From positions 1-64,000 of the forward strand of contig JACQQD010000008.1 in assembly GCA_016207165.1 (NCBI GenBank): a stretch of 64,000 nucleotides of DNA, written 5' to 3'. The notes under the pieces are model-generated. The model saw nothing but the letters and a program-made list of their open reading frames with translations. It made no database searches and was not told the origin of the DNA. Both the position numbers and the translations under genes were made by a program. The stretch comes from Microcaldota archaeon (GTDB lineage Archaea > Micrarchaeota > Micrarchaeia > Norongarragalinales > Norongarragalinaceae). Shown in pieces: positions 26,088 through 34,625 of the stretch; the stretch's first letter is position 1; each line of letters starts with the position of its first letter.

Positions 26088-27181
26088 GGCTGGCACTCTC
26101 CGAGTATTTGGACGGCGTCGTCCAAGGTTTTTCCTTCGATGGTCAACGGTGGAAGCAAGCGCAGGGTTTCGTTGTGGCAGACGCTGACGAGGACGCCGCG
26201 GGCTTGGGCGTTTTGCTGGATTTTTTTGGCGTGGGGGTGGTCGGCGCCGAGCATGAGCCCCATGCCGCGCGGCTTCAGTCCGATGGATTCTAGTTTTTGT
26301 GTCAGGTTTTTGTGGGTTGCTTTTGTTCGGGCGTGCAGGTGCTGGTTTTTCATGACGTCGATGACGGCCAACGCCGCCGCACAGCTGACCGCGTTGCCGC
26401 CGAAGGTGGACCCGTGCGCGCCGGGGGAGAAGTCCAGGTCTTCGCGGTACAGGACGGCTCCAAGAGGCAGGCCGTTGGCCAGGGGTTTGGCGGTGGCCAC
26501 GACGTCGGGGGCGATGCCGAAATGCTGGAAGGCAAACCAGTTTCCGGTGCGGTACGCGGTTTGCACTTCATCGAGGACCAACAGCGCGTCGTTTTTTTCG
26601 CAGATTTCCGCGGCGTGTTTGAGGTAATCGCTGTCGGGAAGGTGGATGCCGCCTTCGCCTTGGATGGGTTCTACCACGAAGGCGGCGGTGTCTTTGGTGA
26701 CGGCGTCTTGCAGGGCGTCCGCGTCGTTGAAAGGCACGTGCGTGACGTGGGGTAAAAGCGGCTCGAATCCTTGGCGGTAGGTGGAGTGCGTCAGGGATAA
26801 GGCGCCCAGGGTTCGGCCGTGAAAGCCTTTGTGGCAGGCCACGAGGTGTTTTGATTTTTTGCGGGAGAGCTTGATGGCGGTTTCCATGCTTTCGGTGCCG
26901 GAGTTGGTTAGAAAACAGCATGACGTGCCGGATAGTTCTGTTAGGGTTTCGGCGAGTTTCAGTTGCGTGTCTTGGATGTGGACGTTGGAGGCGTTGACCA
27001 TTTGGGTGCATTGGCGTTGGATGGCTTTCGCTACGTGGGGGTTGGCGTGTCCCACGATGGCGGTTCCAATGCCTCCCGTCAAGTCGGTGAAGCGTTGGCC
27101 GTTTTCGTCCCAGAGGGTGGCGTTTTGTGCTTTGGTCATCGTCAGGCCGGTGCGGTTAAACGCGTTGGACAGAAAGCGCAT
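26084..27181 (-). CDS. argD: Acetylornithine aminotransferase
   Basis: 365 residues, class III PLP aminotransferase: LTGGIGTAIVGHANP, the GTESMETAIKLSRK cofactor loop, VLDEVQTAYRTG, and the PLP lysine in ATAKPLANGLPLGAV. It converts N-acetylglutamate semialdehyde to N-acetylornithine. It follows argJ by 6 nt and overlaps argC by 4 nt. Confidence 0.96.
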   Translation of the reverse strand: MRFLSNAFNRTGLTMTKAQNATLWDENGQRFTDLTGGIGTAIVGHANPHVAKAIQRQCTQMVNASNVHIQDTQLKLAETLTELSGTSCCFLTNSGTESMETAIKLSRKKSKHLVACHKGFHGRTLGALSLTHSTYRQGFEPLLPHVTHVPFNDADALQDAVTKDTAAFVVEPIQGEGGIHLPDSDYLKHAAEICEKNDALLVLDEVQTAYRTGNWFAFQHFGIAPDVVATAKPLANGLPLGAVLYREDLDFSPGAHGSTFGGNAVSCAAALAVIDVMKNQHLHARTKATHKNLTQKLESIGLKPRGMGLMLGADHPHAKKIQQNAQARGVLVSVCHNETLRLLPPLTIEGKTLDDAVQILGECQP

Positions 27182-27187
27182 GGAGCC

Positions 27188-28321
27188 TCACGTCGTGTAG
27201 GCGGTGTTGAATGCGACGTATTTGGTGGTCAGGTCGCAGCCGTAGAAGGTGGCGGTGGTGGCGCCCATGTCTAAGTCCACGTTGATGCGGACGGGGTTGG
27301 TCGGCGCGTTCCAGGCAAACGGTTGGATGGCGTGGTTGTGAAAGACCAGGGCGTCGTTGACGTGGATTTTGACGGTTTGGGGGTTAAAGTCGGTGTTCGC
27401 GGCGCCCAGGGCGGCCACCAGGCGGCCGACGTTGGGTTCGGTTCCGCAAAACGCGGTTTGAACCAGGGCGTTGTGGAGGATGGCTTTCGCCACGGCCTGG
27501 GCTTGTTGCATGTGGCAGGCGTTTTTGATGGTCAGTTCAAAGGTTTGTTGCGTTCCTTCTCCGTCGGCGACAATGGATTTCGCCAACTTCAGGCAGACTT
27601 TCTTGAGGACGTGCTGGAACGCGGTTGGGTCCACGGGTCCGGCCAGGCCGTTGGCCAACAGCATGACGGTGTCGTTGGTGCTTTGGCAGCCGTCTACGCT
27701 GATGCGGTTGAAAGTTTCGTTGACCGCGGTTTTCAGGTGCTCGTGTGCGTCGGTGGCAGCGATTTTCGCGTCAGTGAAAACAAAGCAGAGCATGGTGGCC
27801 ATGGCGGGGTTGATCATGCCTGCGCCTTTGGCCACCGCCACGATGCGCGCCGGTCCGACGCGCGCCGAGGCGTACTTGAGGGTTTGGTCCGTGGTTTGAA
27901 TGGCGGTCGTGGCGTTGAGCCAAGCGGAAGCGGTGTTGTTCAGGCAGATGCGTTCCAACCCGGATTCAATGGCGGAGACGTCCAGGGGTTTGCCGATGAT
28001 GCCGGTGCTGGCCAGGGCGACGTGGCGGGGGTTGACGTGGAATTGTTTGGCGGCGTGTTGCGCGATGCGGTGGCAGTCCGCCATTCCTTGGGAGCCGTTG
28101 GCCGCGTTGGCGTTGCCGGAGTTCACGACGACCAGTTGCGCGGTGCCTTGCAGGCGCTGGTTGTATTGGTTGGGGGGCGCGGCGAAGCGGTTGGCGGTGT
28201 TCACGCAGGCAAACGACGCGGGGGTGGTGCTGTAAAAGACGGCGAGGTCTCTGGATTTTTTTCGGAGTCCTACGTGTTCGCCGCCGCACAGGATGCCTTG
28301 GATGGGTTGGTCTTCAAACAT
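27188..28321 (-). CDS. argJ: Glutamate N-acetyltransferase / ornithine acetyltransferase
   Basis: Taken from ATG 28321, 377 residues. Family blocks VVNSGNANAANG and AKGAGMINPAMATML; the family self-cleaves before the Thr equivalent in this neighbourhood to form alpha and beta chains. Here the residue after NPAMA is T, as required. ArgJ recycles the acetyl group from acetylornithine to glutamate, so an argA or argE is not needed. The start overlaps the argH stop by 8 nt. Confidence 0.94.
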   Translation of the reverse strand: MFEDQPIQGILCGGEHVGLRKKSRDLAVFYSTTPASFACVNTANRFAAPPNQYNQRLQGTAQLVVVNSGNANAANGSQGMADCHRIAQHAAKQFHVNPRHVALASTGIIGKPLDVSAIESGLERICLNNTASAWLNATTAIQTTDQTLKYASARVGPARIVAVAKGAGMINPAMATMLCFVFTDAKIAATDAHEHLKTAVNETFNRISVDGCQSTNDTVMLLANGLAGPVDPTAFQHVLKKVCLKLAKSIVADGEGTQQTFELTIKNACHMQQAQAVAKAILHNALVQTAFCGTEPNVGRLVAALGAANTDFNPQTVKIHVNDALVFHNHAIQPFAWNAPTNPVRINVDLDMGATTATFYGCDLTTKYVAFNTAYTT

Positions 28322-29483
28322 GGCTTTCTCCTTTTTCTTGGTGGTAGGCGTGGCGGAAGGGTGTGCCGGTTTTGACGCGTTCAAGGGACCGGTTGACGCT
28401 GTGGAGTTCGTCGGTCATGGCGGCTTTCAGTTTTTTGGGGTCAAACGCCATGTCGTGCACCCAGAGCGCCGTCATTTCGAGGCATGCGTCCATGGTGGCA
28501 AACGCCTCCAACAGGGTGGCCTTGGTTTCCTGGAAGTCGCGGTGGTAGCCCGACGGCAGGTTTTGTGTGGTGGCGGCGACGTGGGCGTACGCGGCGGAAA
28601 GCGCGGCGGTCCTGGCGCGCACCAGTTCCATGACGTCCGGGTTTTTCTTGTGGGGCATCAGCGAACTGCCGGTGCAAAGCTGGGAGGGTTTTTGAAGGAA
28701 CCCGTATTCGGTGGTGGAGTAAAGGAGGATGTCGCAGGAAAGCTTGTTGAGCGTCAAGGCGACTTGGTGGAGTGCGGAGAGGGTAAACAACTCGATTTTG
28801 CCGCGGCTGTTCTGGCAGTACAGCGTGTTGTTTTGGACTTTGGTAAATCCCAGTTCTTGGGCTTCTTTTTGGCGGTTTAGGTCTAGGCTGGATCCGAATC
28901 CGGCGGCGGAGCCCAGCGGGCTTTGGTCGTTGAGCGTCAAGGCGGCTTGCAGAACTAAGACGTCGTCTTCTAGGCTTTCGTGGAAGGACTCCAGCCACCT
29001 CGCTGTGGAGTAGGCCATGGCTTTTTGCATGTGCGTGTAGCCGGGCATGGGGTAGTCGGTCTTGGTTTTGGCCAAAATCGTGGCTTGGAGTTGGCGGATT
29101 TGATCTTGGACTTGCTGGAGCTGGTCTTTGGCGTACAAGCGAAGCATGGTCAGCGCCTGGTCGTTGCGGGAACGGCCGGCCTGGATGCGACGGCCTGTGT
29201 CGCCGAGTTTCTCGGTGAGGAATTCCTCAATGGCGGTGTGGCTGTCCTCTTGTTTTTGGGTGATGGAAAAGGTTCCGTTCTGCACGCGTGCGGAAAGTTC
29301 GTCCAGTGCGTTTTGGACTTGAGCGTTTTCATCCGCCGTCAGAACGCCGACGTCTTTGAGCGCGTGGGCGTGCGCACGGGTGCCGGCAATGTCGTAGGGA
29401 AGCAGCGGCTGGTCCAAGAGGTGGCCGTGGCCCACGGTGAACGCCATGACTTTTTCCGATACGGGTTGGTTCGTCCAAAGCAT
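28314..29483 (-). CDS. argH: Argininosuccinate lyase
   Basis: The start at ATG 29483 (MLWTNQPVSEK) gives 389 residues, somewhat short for the family (about 450-480). The signature GSSLMPHKKNPD is intact, along with AGRSRNDQ and SHTAIEEFL. It splits argininosuccinate to arginine and fumarate. It begins 7 nt after microprotein 2. Confidence 0.95.
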   Translation of the reverse strand: MLWTNQPVSEKVMAFTVGHGHLLDQPLLPYDIAGTRAHAHALKDVGVLTADENAQVQNALDELSARVQNGTFSITQKQEDSHTAIEEFLTEKLGDTGRRIQAGRSRNDQALTMLRLYAKDQLQQVQDQIRQLQATILAKTKTDYPMPGYTHMQKAMAYSTARWLESFHESLEDDVLVLQAALTLNDQSPLGSAAGFGSSLDLNRQKEAQELGFTKVQNNTLYCQNSRGKIELFTLSALHQVALTLNKLSCDILLYSTTEYGFLQKPSQLCTGSSLMPHKKNPDVMELVRARTAALSAAYAHVAATTQNLPSGYHRDFQETKATLLEAFATMDACLEMTALWVHDMAFDPKKLKAAMTDELHSVNRSLERVKTGTPFRHAYHQEKGESHV

Positions 29484-29490
29484 GGGGAGG

Positions 29491-29574
29491 TTAACCCACC
29501 AAAAGCGCGATGGCGGCGGCAAAGGCGAACATCATGAATACGTCGACGGTTTGAAATCCGGGGTAGTTCCACAT
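29491..29574 (-). CDS. NYPGFQ microprotein 2 (single membrane helix)
   Basis: A 27-residue ORF: MWNYPGFQTVDVFM followed by an Ala/Leu-rich helix ending in Gly. A Shine-Dalgarno AGGTGAG lies 5 nt before its ATG, unusual in a genome where many genes appear leaderless. It overlaps the 3' end of argG by 43 nt in another frame and ends 7 nt before argH. Paralog of the ORF at 24320. Function unknown. Confidence 0.78.
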   Translation of the reverse strand: MWNYPGFQTVDVFMMFAFAAAIALLVG

Positions 29575-30794
29575 GGTCTCACCTGGTTGGCGGTGACGGT
29601 CTGCAAGGCGTAAATCTTGCAGAAGCCCTCGCTGTGTTTCTGGTTGAAAGTGCTTTGCTGGGTGTACGTGGCCAAGGCGTGTTGGTGCAGGGAGTTCTCG
29701 GAGTGGCGCGCGATGACTTGCGCGTGGCCCTTGTATAGTTTGACGTCCACCCATCCTGAAACCGGCGTTTGCGCATCGGCGAGGTACGTTTTCAGGGAGG
29801 CCATCAAAGGCGAGAACCACTTGCCTTGGAACGTCATTTCTCCGAACGCCGCGTCGGCGTGGCGCTTGAAATCCAATTCGTCTTTGGTCAGCACCATTTT
29901 CTCCAAGTCAAAGTGCGCCTTGAGGATCACGGCGGCCGCAGGGCATTCGTAGACTTCGCGGCTTTTGAATCCCACGACGCGGTCCTCCACGTGGTCAAAG
30001 ACGCCGATGCCGTGAAGGCCAGCCAATTCGTTGAGGTGCTGGATCACGGAAAGCGTGCCGGAAACGGTTTGGGTGGCCGTCTCCAGTTCAACGGGCGTGC
30101 CGTGCTCGAAATGAAGTTTGACGGTTTCCGCTTGGTCGGGGGCCGCTTCGGCGGGGTTGACCCATTCAAAGGCATCCTGTGGCGGTGCGACGGCCGGGTT
30201 TTCCAGGGGCCCGCACTCGATGCTGCGGCCCCACAAGTTGGCGTCCACGCTGTACGTGCTTTGCTTGGATACGGCAATTCCGCGTTGGTGGGCGTATTTT
30301 TCCTCCACGTCGCGGGAAAGCTGCAAGTCGCGGATGGGCGCCAGTACCTGGAGGCTTGCGTCCAAGGAATTCACGGCCAACTCAAAGCGCAGTTGGTCGT
30401 TGCCTTTTCCCGTGGAACCGTGAGCCACCGCGTCCGCGCCCACCGCGTGCGCCACGTCCACCAGGTGCTTGGCGACCAGGGGGCGGGCCAACGCGGTGGA
30501 GTTGGGGTAATGGTTTTGGTAGGTGCCGTTGGCCCAGATGCTGTACGTGACGAATTCGTCGGCGAATTCCTGTTTGACGTCGTGCACCACGGCGTTTGTG
30601 GCCCCCAGTGCCAGCGCTTTTTGTTTGGCGGCGTCCAAGTGCTGGTCGTTGTACTCGCGGGCGCCCAAGTCGGCGGTAAACGTGCATACTTCCATGCCTT
30701 TTTCCAGGAACAATTTCAGCAGACAGCTCGTGTCCAAGCCTCCCGAGTAGGCCAAAACGACTTGGTCGGCGTCGTAGTCGGGAAGTTCAATCAT
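29532..30794 (-). CDS. argG: Argininosuccinate synthase
   Basis: ATG 30794 is preferred to 30818 because a TATA box (GGTTTTTAAATG) covers the upstream start. 420 residues. ATP-binding P-loop VLAYSGGLDTS, TADLGARE, GSTGKGNDQLRFE and GRSIECGPLE are all present. It joins citrulline and aspartate. It is the first gene of the arginine operon. argF and carbamoyl-phosphate synthase are not in the window. Confidence 0.96.
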   Translation of the reverse strand: MIELPDYDADQVVLAYSGGLDTSCLLKLFLEKGMEVCTFTADLGAREYNDQHLDAAKQKALALGATNAVVHDVKQEFADEFVTYSIWANGTYQNHYPNSTALARPLVAKHLVDVAHAVGADAVAHGSTGKGNDQLRFELAVNSLDASLQVLAPIRDLQLSRDVEEKYAHQRGIAVSKQSTYSVDANLWGRSIECGPLENPAVAPPQDAFEWVNPAEAAPDQAETVKLHFEHGTPVELETATQTVSGTLSVIQHLNELAGLHGIGVFDHVEDRVVGFKSREVYECPAAAVILKAHFDLEKMVLTKDELDFKRHADAAFGEMTFQGKWFSPLMASLKTYLADAQTPVSGWVDVKLYKGHAQVIARHSENSLHQHALATYTQQSTFNQKHSEGFCKIYALQTVTANQVRPCGTTPDFKPSTYS

Positions 30795-30814
30795 AGGCGT
30801 TTCGCATCGCGTTT

Positions 30815-30877
30815 TCATTTAAAAACCGTTTCGGACAAAAAGAAACAATTTTAAACACTTTTCGTCCAATTCTGGAC
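30815..30877. promoter_or_regulatory. Divergent argG / ACT-regulator promoter with palindrome
   Basis: Two TATA-like boxes lie back to back: TTTAAAAACC for argG (minus) and ATTTTAAAC (30848-30856) for the plus-strand ACT gene. The latter is bracketed by an inverted repeat, GGACAAAAAG (30833-30842) and CTTTTCGTCC (30858-30867), matching at 9 of 10 positions. A third half-site TGGAC (30873-30877) follows and forms GTCCA-attc-TGGAC. A regulator bound here would block both promoters; the adjacent ACT protein is the obvious candidate. Confidence 0.55.
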
Positions 30878-30878
30878 T

Positions 30879-31502
30879 ATGGCATCCAGTGTGTCCAAGC
30901 GCGTCGAATCGGCGTTGGAGGAGAAACCGTTTCTGTTGGAAGCGCTCTCGCAGGGCTACGCGAACCTGTCGGCGGTGGCCCGCGTCTTGCAGAAGCAGGT
31001 GGGCGGGTCCGAGGAGGCCGTGCGCGCGGCCGTCAAGCGCTTTTCCGCGTCGCGGCTTCGGCAGCGCCGCGCGGACGAAAAGAAAGTGTTGGAGGTGCTC
31101 TCGCACAGCCGGCTGTCGCTGTCGACGAAGGTCAACGTCCTGGTCGTGGAGCGGACGCCGGAGACGGAGGCCAAGGCCGCGTCGTTTTCCGAGAAGACCC
31201 GGGCGCTGGTCAAGGAAGAAAGCGGCATGACGCTGGTGGTGGATGCGGCGTACTTTCGGGAAAGCCAGAAGCTTTTTTCGCGGTCGGAGATTTTGACGGT
31301 CAACGAGGATTTGGTGGTTTTGACGTTGATTTCTTCGCCGGTGGTTGAAGCGGTGCCCGGCGTGGTCGCCTTTCTGACGGCGCAGATGGCGCGGCACAAC
31401 ATCAATTTGAAGGAATTTTGGTCGTCGTACACCGACACGTTGTTTTTCGTGGAGAAAAAAGACGCGTCCAAGGCGTACGAGGTGCTTTCGGCTTTACTGT
31501 AG
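30879..31502 (+). CDS. Winged-helix/ACT-domain protein, candidate arginine-operon regulator
   Basis: 207 residues. The helical N-terminus (about 1-60) resembles a winged helix; the C-terminal third (VEAVPGVVAFLTAQMARHNINLKEFW) is ACT-like, the fold that binds amino acids in metabolic regulators. Same architecture as the protein at 12960. Divergent position next to argG and the palindromic promoter suggest amino-acid-responsive control of the arginine operon and of itself. That role is inference. Confidence 0.65.
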   Translation: MASSVSKRVESALEEKPFLLEALSQGYANLSAVARVLQKQVGGSEEAVRAAVKRFSASRLRQRRADEKKVLEVLSHSRLSLSTKVNVLVVERTPETEAKAASFSEKTRALVKEESGMTLVVDAAYFRESQKLFSRSEILTVNEDLVVLTLISSPVVEAVPGVVAFLTAQMARHNINLKEFWSSYTDTLFFVEKKDASKAYEVLSALL

Positions 31503-32033
31503 TTCGGTTCGCTCCAAGGCGGTATAGGCGGGCCCTGTGGCCTGGAGGCGGCTTTCGTAAAGCGTGACGAAGCGGACCGCAAATTCTGGGAACGTGGTTT
31601 CCGCGTTTTGGGCCAGCCACGCCTGGAGCCTTTCCTTGTTCTGTGCGCTTTTGACGCGCGCCAGAGTCACGTGCGGGTGGAAGGGCTGGTCGTTGCGGTA
31701 ACCCAGGGCGTCGGCGAGTCGTTGTTGCAGGGCGATGACGTCTTTTTTTCCTTTGTCAAATCCGGTCCAGACCACGCGGATGTGGTCGGGTTTGGGAAAT
31801 GCGCCCAAGCCAAAAAGCCGTGCGTCGAAGGCTTTATGATGGACGGCGTGGAGGAGTTCGGCTTTTTCGCGGACCTCGTTGGGGTCAAGTTCGCCGAAGA
31901 ACGCGAGGGTGGCGTGCAACTGCTTCTTGGCGGGGTAGGTGGCGGAAACCCTGGTTTGCCGGATTTCCGACTGCACGTCGGCGAGTCGTTGACGGAGGGC
32001 GTCATCGATTTCCAGCGCCAGGAAACAACGCAT
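31494..32033 (-). CDS. thpR: RNA 2',3'-cyclic phosphodiesterase
   Basis: From ATG 32033, 179 residues of the 2H phosphoesterase family. The two HxT motifs are H40-A-T-L and H121-V-T-L. It opens 2',3'-cyclic phosphates on RNA ends and is linked to tRNA splicing products, pertinent here because two tRNAs carry introns. It converges with the ACT gene, overlapping by 9 nt. Confidence 0.95.
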   Translation of the reverse strand: MRCFLALEIDDALRQRLADVQSEIRQTRVSATYPAKKQLHATLAFFGELDPNEVREKAELLHAVHHKAFDARLFGLGAFPKPDHIRVVWTGFDKGKKDVIALQQRLADALGYRNDQPFHPHVTLARVKSAQNKERLQAWLAQNAETTFPEFAVRFVTLYESRLQATGPAYTALERTELQ

Positions 32034-32088
32034 GCACTGGGGCTTTGGAGGCGGGTGTTTTTTAACTGGTTCGCCCACTTTTCCTCGT

Positions 32089-32910
32089 ATGCGTTGGCTT
32101 GTTTCGTTCCTGGTTTTGGCCGGGCTTTTCGGTGCCGTGTCCGCGTTGTCCCTAACGGTCTTGGATCCCGTGTTCAAGGAAGTCACGGCGTCAAGCACGT
32201 TGGACTTGGGGACCGCCGGGCCCGGGCAGAAAATCGTGGTCATTGCCCAGCGCCCCAGTGGGGACTTGTCCAAGAACGCGGCCAAGCCCGGCGAGGCGCT
32301 TTGGGACCGCATCCTCATCGAGCGTCTTCCGGATGGCTGGACGGCGGAGGCCTCCAAGTTGTACGAAGAGCCTTTTCAGGCGTTCGTCTCCATTGCCCCC
32401 GACGCCGCGGACGGCGAGTACACGTTTTACGTGCGGGCCATGGACGAGTACGACGGACTGCCTTCGCTTTCGTTTCCCGCGAAACTGCGCGTGTCCCGCA
32501 ACGTCTTTTCCGCTTCCCTGACCCAGTCGCGCCTGTCGGTGGGCGTAGAGCAGCCGGCGGTGTACTTCTTGCAGTTGCAGAACACGGGTAGTGCTTCGGA
32601 CGTGTTTGACGTGGCGATCAACGGCTTGCCGGCGTCTTGGTCGGAGCCGCGCCGCGTTTTCGTTCCACACAATTCCGTGGTTAACCTCGCCTTTCCCGTC
32701 ACTCCGGAAGAGGCCAACCAATACGTGTTTTCTTTCCATGCGCAGTCCCTGTCCAGCCCCCGTGTCTTTAGTGACGCGAACGCGGAACTGGTGGCGGAGA
32801 CGACGCTGTTGAACGACTTGCGTGCCAGCGCCAACGGCGTGGTCTTGTTTCCCTCTCCGGTGCAGGCCGTGTATTCGTTGCTGGCGTTCTTGGCCCGCGC
32901 CTTTTCGTGA
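32089..32910 (+). CDS. Secreted surface protein, beta-rich
   Basis: ATG 32089 gives a clean signal peptide (MRWLVSFLVLAGLFGAVSA). The mature part has two beta-sandwich-like regions resembling NEW3/CARDB-type extracellular modules (LQNTGSASDVFDVAING) and a hydrophobic C-terminal segment that may be an anchor. 273 residues. Specific family not recognised. It lies 6 nt upstream of elp3 and is probably co-transcribed. Confidence 0.6.
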   Translation: MRWLVSFLVLAGLFGAVSALSLTVLDPVFKEVTASSTLDLGTAGPGQKIVVIAQRPSGDLSKNAAKPGEALWDRILIERLPDGWTAEASKLYEEPFQAFVSIAPDAADGEYTFYVRAMDEYDGLPSLSFPAKLRVSRNVFSASLTQSRLSVGVEQPAVYFLQLQNTGSASDVFDVAINGLPASWSEPRRVFVPHNSVVNLAFPVTPEEANQYVFSFHAQSLSSPRVFSDANAELVAETTLLNDLRASANGVVLFPSPVQAVYSLLAFLARAFS

Positions 32911-32916
32911 ACTTCA

Positions 32917-34500
32917 ATGCATGCGTTGCTGACGCCGCGCCAAGCGGCGTTGTTGGAACTGGTCGACGCCCTGCAGCGCGATCCGCCGGAAAAACCCGAT
33001 GAACTGCTTTCCCTGAAAGCCGTGGTGGGCAAGCGTTATGGGTTGAAGGAAGTCATCCGCAACGCCGACATCCTGGACGCCCTTGGAAAGGACGCGTCCC
33101 CGGAACTTAAGTCGCTTCTTCGCACCCGGGCCGTTCGCTCGCTTTCCGGAGTGTCCGTGGTGGCGTTGATGATGCGTCCGGATTGGTGCCCGCACGGCAC
33201 CTGCGTGTATTGTCCTGGCGGCCCCAACACGAATTCGCCGAAAAGCTATACGGGCTTTGAGCCGGCCGCGCGCCGCGCCAAGCAGAATGACTTTGATTCC
33301 CATCGCCAAGTCCACACGCGCATCGCGCAACTGGAGGCCATTGGACATGACCCGCAGAAGTGCGAAGTGATTTTGATGGGGGGCACGTTCAACGCCCAGC
33401 CTCAAGACTACCAGGACGCGTTCGTGAAGGGCATGTACGAGTCCTTCAACCAAAAACCGGCGGGTTCGTGGCAAAAAGCCAAGGAACAGAATGCGTCGGC
33501 GCATTACCGCGTCATCGGCTTGACGTTTGAGACCAAGCCGGATTGGGCCACTCCGACGCACTTGGACGCGCTTTTGGAATACGGGGGCACGCGCGTTGAA
33601 CTGGGTATCCAGAGCTTGGATGAAGAAACCCTGGAGAAATCACACCGGGGCCACACCTTGAAGGACGGTTGGGAGGCGACGCAATACGCCAAGGACGCGT
33701 TTTTCAAGGTATGCCACCACGTCATGCCCGGCCTTTTTTCCACGCCAAAAAAGGATGTCGCCATGTTCAAGGAACTCTTTGAAGACCCGCGGTGGCGGCC
33801 GGACATGCTCAAGATTTACCCGTGCCTGGTCATTCCCGGAACCCAATTGTACGCGCTTTGGCGGCAGGGAAAATTCCAGCCGTTCACCGCGAAAGACGCC
33901 GCGGAGGCCATCGCGCGGGGTAAGGCGTTCGTGCCGGAGTACTGCCGCATCATGCGCGTGGACCGCGACATTCCGACGACCTTGATTGCCGCGGGAGTTG
34001 AGAAAAGCAATTTGCGCCAACTCGTGCACGACCGATGCACGGAGTTGGGCATCGCGTGCCGGTGCATCCGGTGCCGTGAGGCGGGCCTCAAGGCGAGGGA
34101 GGGGTTTTCGTTTGACTGGAGGGAGGTTCAACTCGTGCGCCGCGACTACCTGGCTTCGAAAGGCAAGGAAGTGTTTTTGAGTTTTGAAGCCGACGACGCG
34201 CTGCTTGGGTTCTTGCGCTTGCGTTTTCCGTTCCAACCGTGGCGTCCCGAAATCACGGAGGATGCCGCCGGGGTTCGGGAACTGCACGTGTACGGCGAAC
34301 AGTTGCCCCTGCACTTGAAGAAAAAGGACGCGGTGCAGCACCAGTCCCTTGGGAAACGCTTGCTGAGGGAGGCTGAACGCATCGCTTTCGAGGAATGGGG
34401 CTGCAAGAAATTGTTGGTCATTTCCGGTGTGGGCGTGCGGCAATACTACCAGAAACAAGGCTACTCGTTGGAAGGCGTGTACATGGCCAAAGCGTTATAG
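32917..34500 (+). CDS. elp3: tRNA uridine-34 acetyltransferase Elp3
   Basis: 527 residues. Radical-SAM cluster cysteines C91, C96 and C99 (CPHGTCVYC) follow the N-terminal tRNA-binding part. The C-terminal GNAT domain (GKRLLREAERIA..GVRQYYQKQGY) binds acetyl-CoA. In archaea a single Elp3 makes the carboxymethyl group of U34 in tRNA anticodons. The stop codon lies inside a strong terminator hairpin. Confidence 0.97.
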   Translation: MHALLTPRQAALLELVDALQRDPPEKPDELLSLKAVVGKRYGLKEVIRNADILDALGKDASPELKSLLRTRAVRSLSGVSVVALMMRPDWCPHGTCVYCPGGPNTNSPKSYTGFEPAARRAKQNDFDSHRQVHTRIAQLEAIGHDPQKCEVILMGGTFNAQPQDYQDAFVKGMYESFNQKPAGSWQKAKEQNASAHYRVIGLTFETKPDWATPTHLDALLEYGGTRVELGIQSLDEETLEKSHRGHTLKDGWEATQYAKDAFFKVCHHVMPGLFSTPKKDVAMFKELFEDPRWRPDMLKIYPCLVIPGTQLYALWRQGKFQPFTAKDAAEAIARGKAFVPEYCRIMRVDRDIPTTLIAAGVEKSNLRQLVHDRCTELGIACRCIRCREAGLKAREGFSFDWREVQLVRRDYLASKGKEVFLSFEADDALLGFLRLRFPFQPWRPEITEDAAGVRELHVYGEQLPLHLKKKDAVQHQSLGKRLLREAERIAFEEWGCKKLLVISGVGVRQYYQKQGYSLEGVYMAKAL

Positions 34501-34525
34501 CAATCCCGGAAAGCGGGATTGCTAT
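34497..34525 (+). terminator. Hairpin at the elp3 end
   Basis: A perfect 12-bp stem ATAGCAATCCCG / CGGGATTGCTAT with a GAAAG loop. The elp3 TAG is part of the left arm. The left arm is the repeated motif also found at 17796. The rest of the gap to gatD (34526-34625) holds a second weak inverted repeat and an A/T-rich promoter-like stretch. Confidence 0.6.
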
Positions 34526-34625
34526 CTAGCAAAGCCAACCTATTCGTCGTGAGATTTGTTGGCTTTTCTATAACCCAATGATTTTAAGCGACGTCGCCGT
34601 TTTTCTTGCCTGGGTTTAGCGTTTT

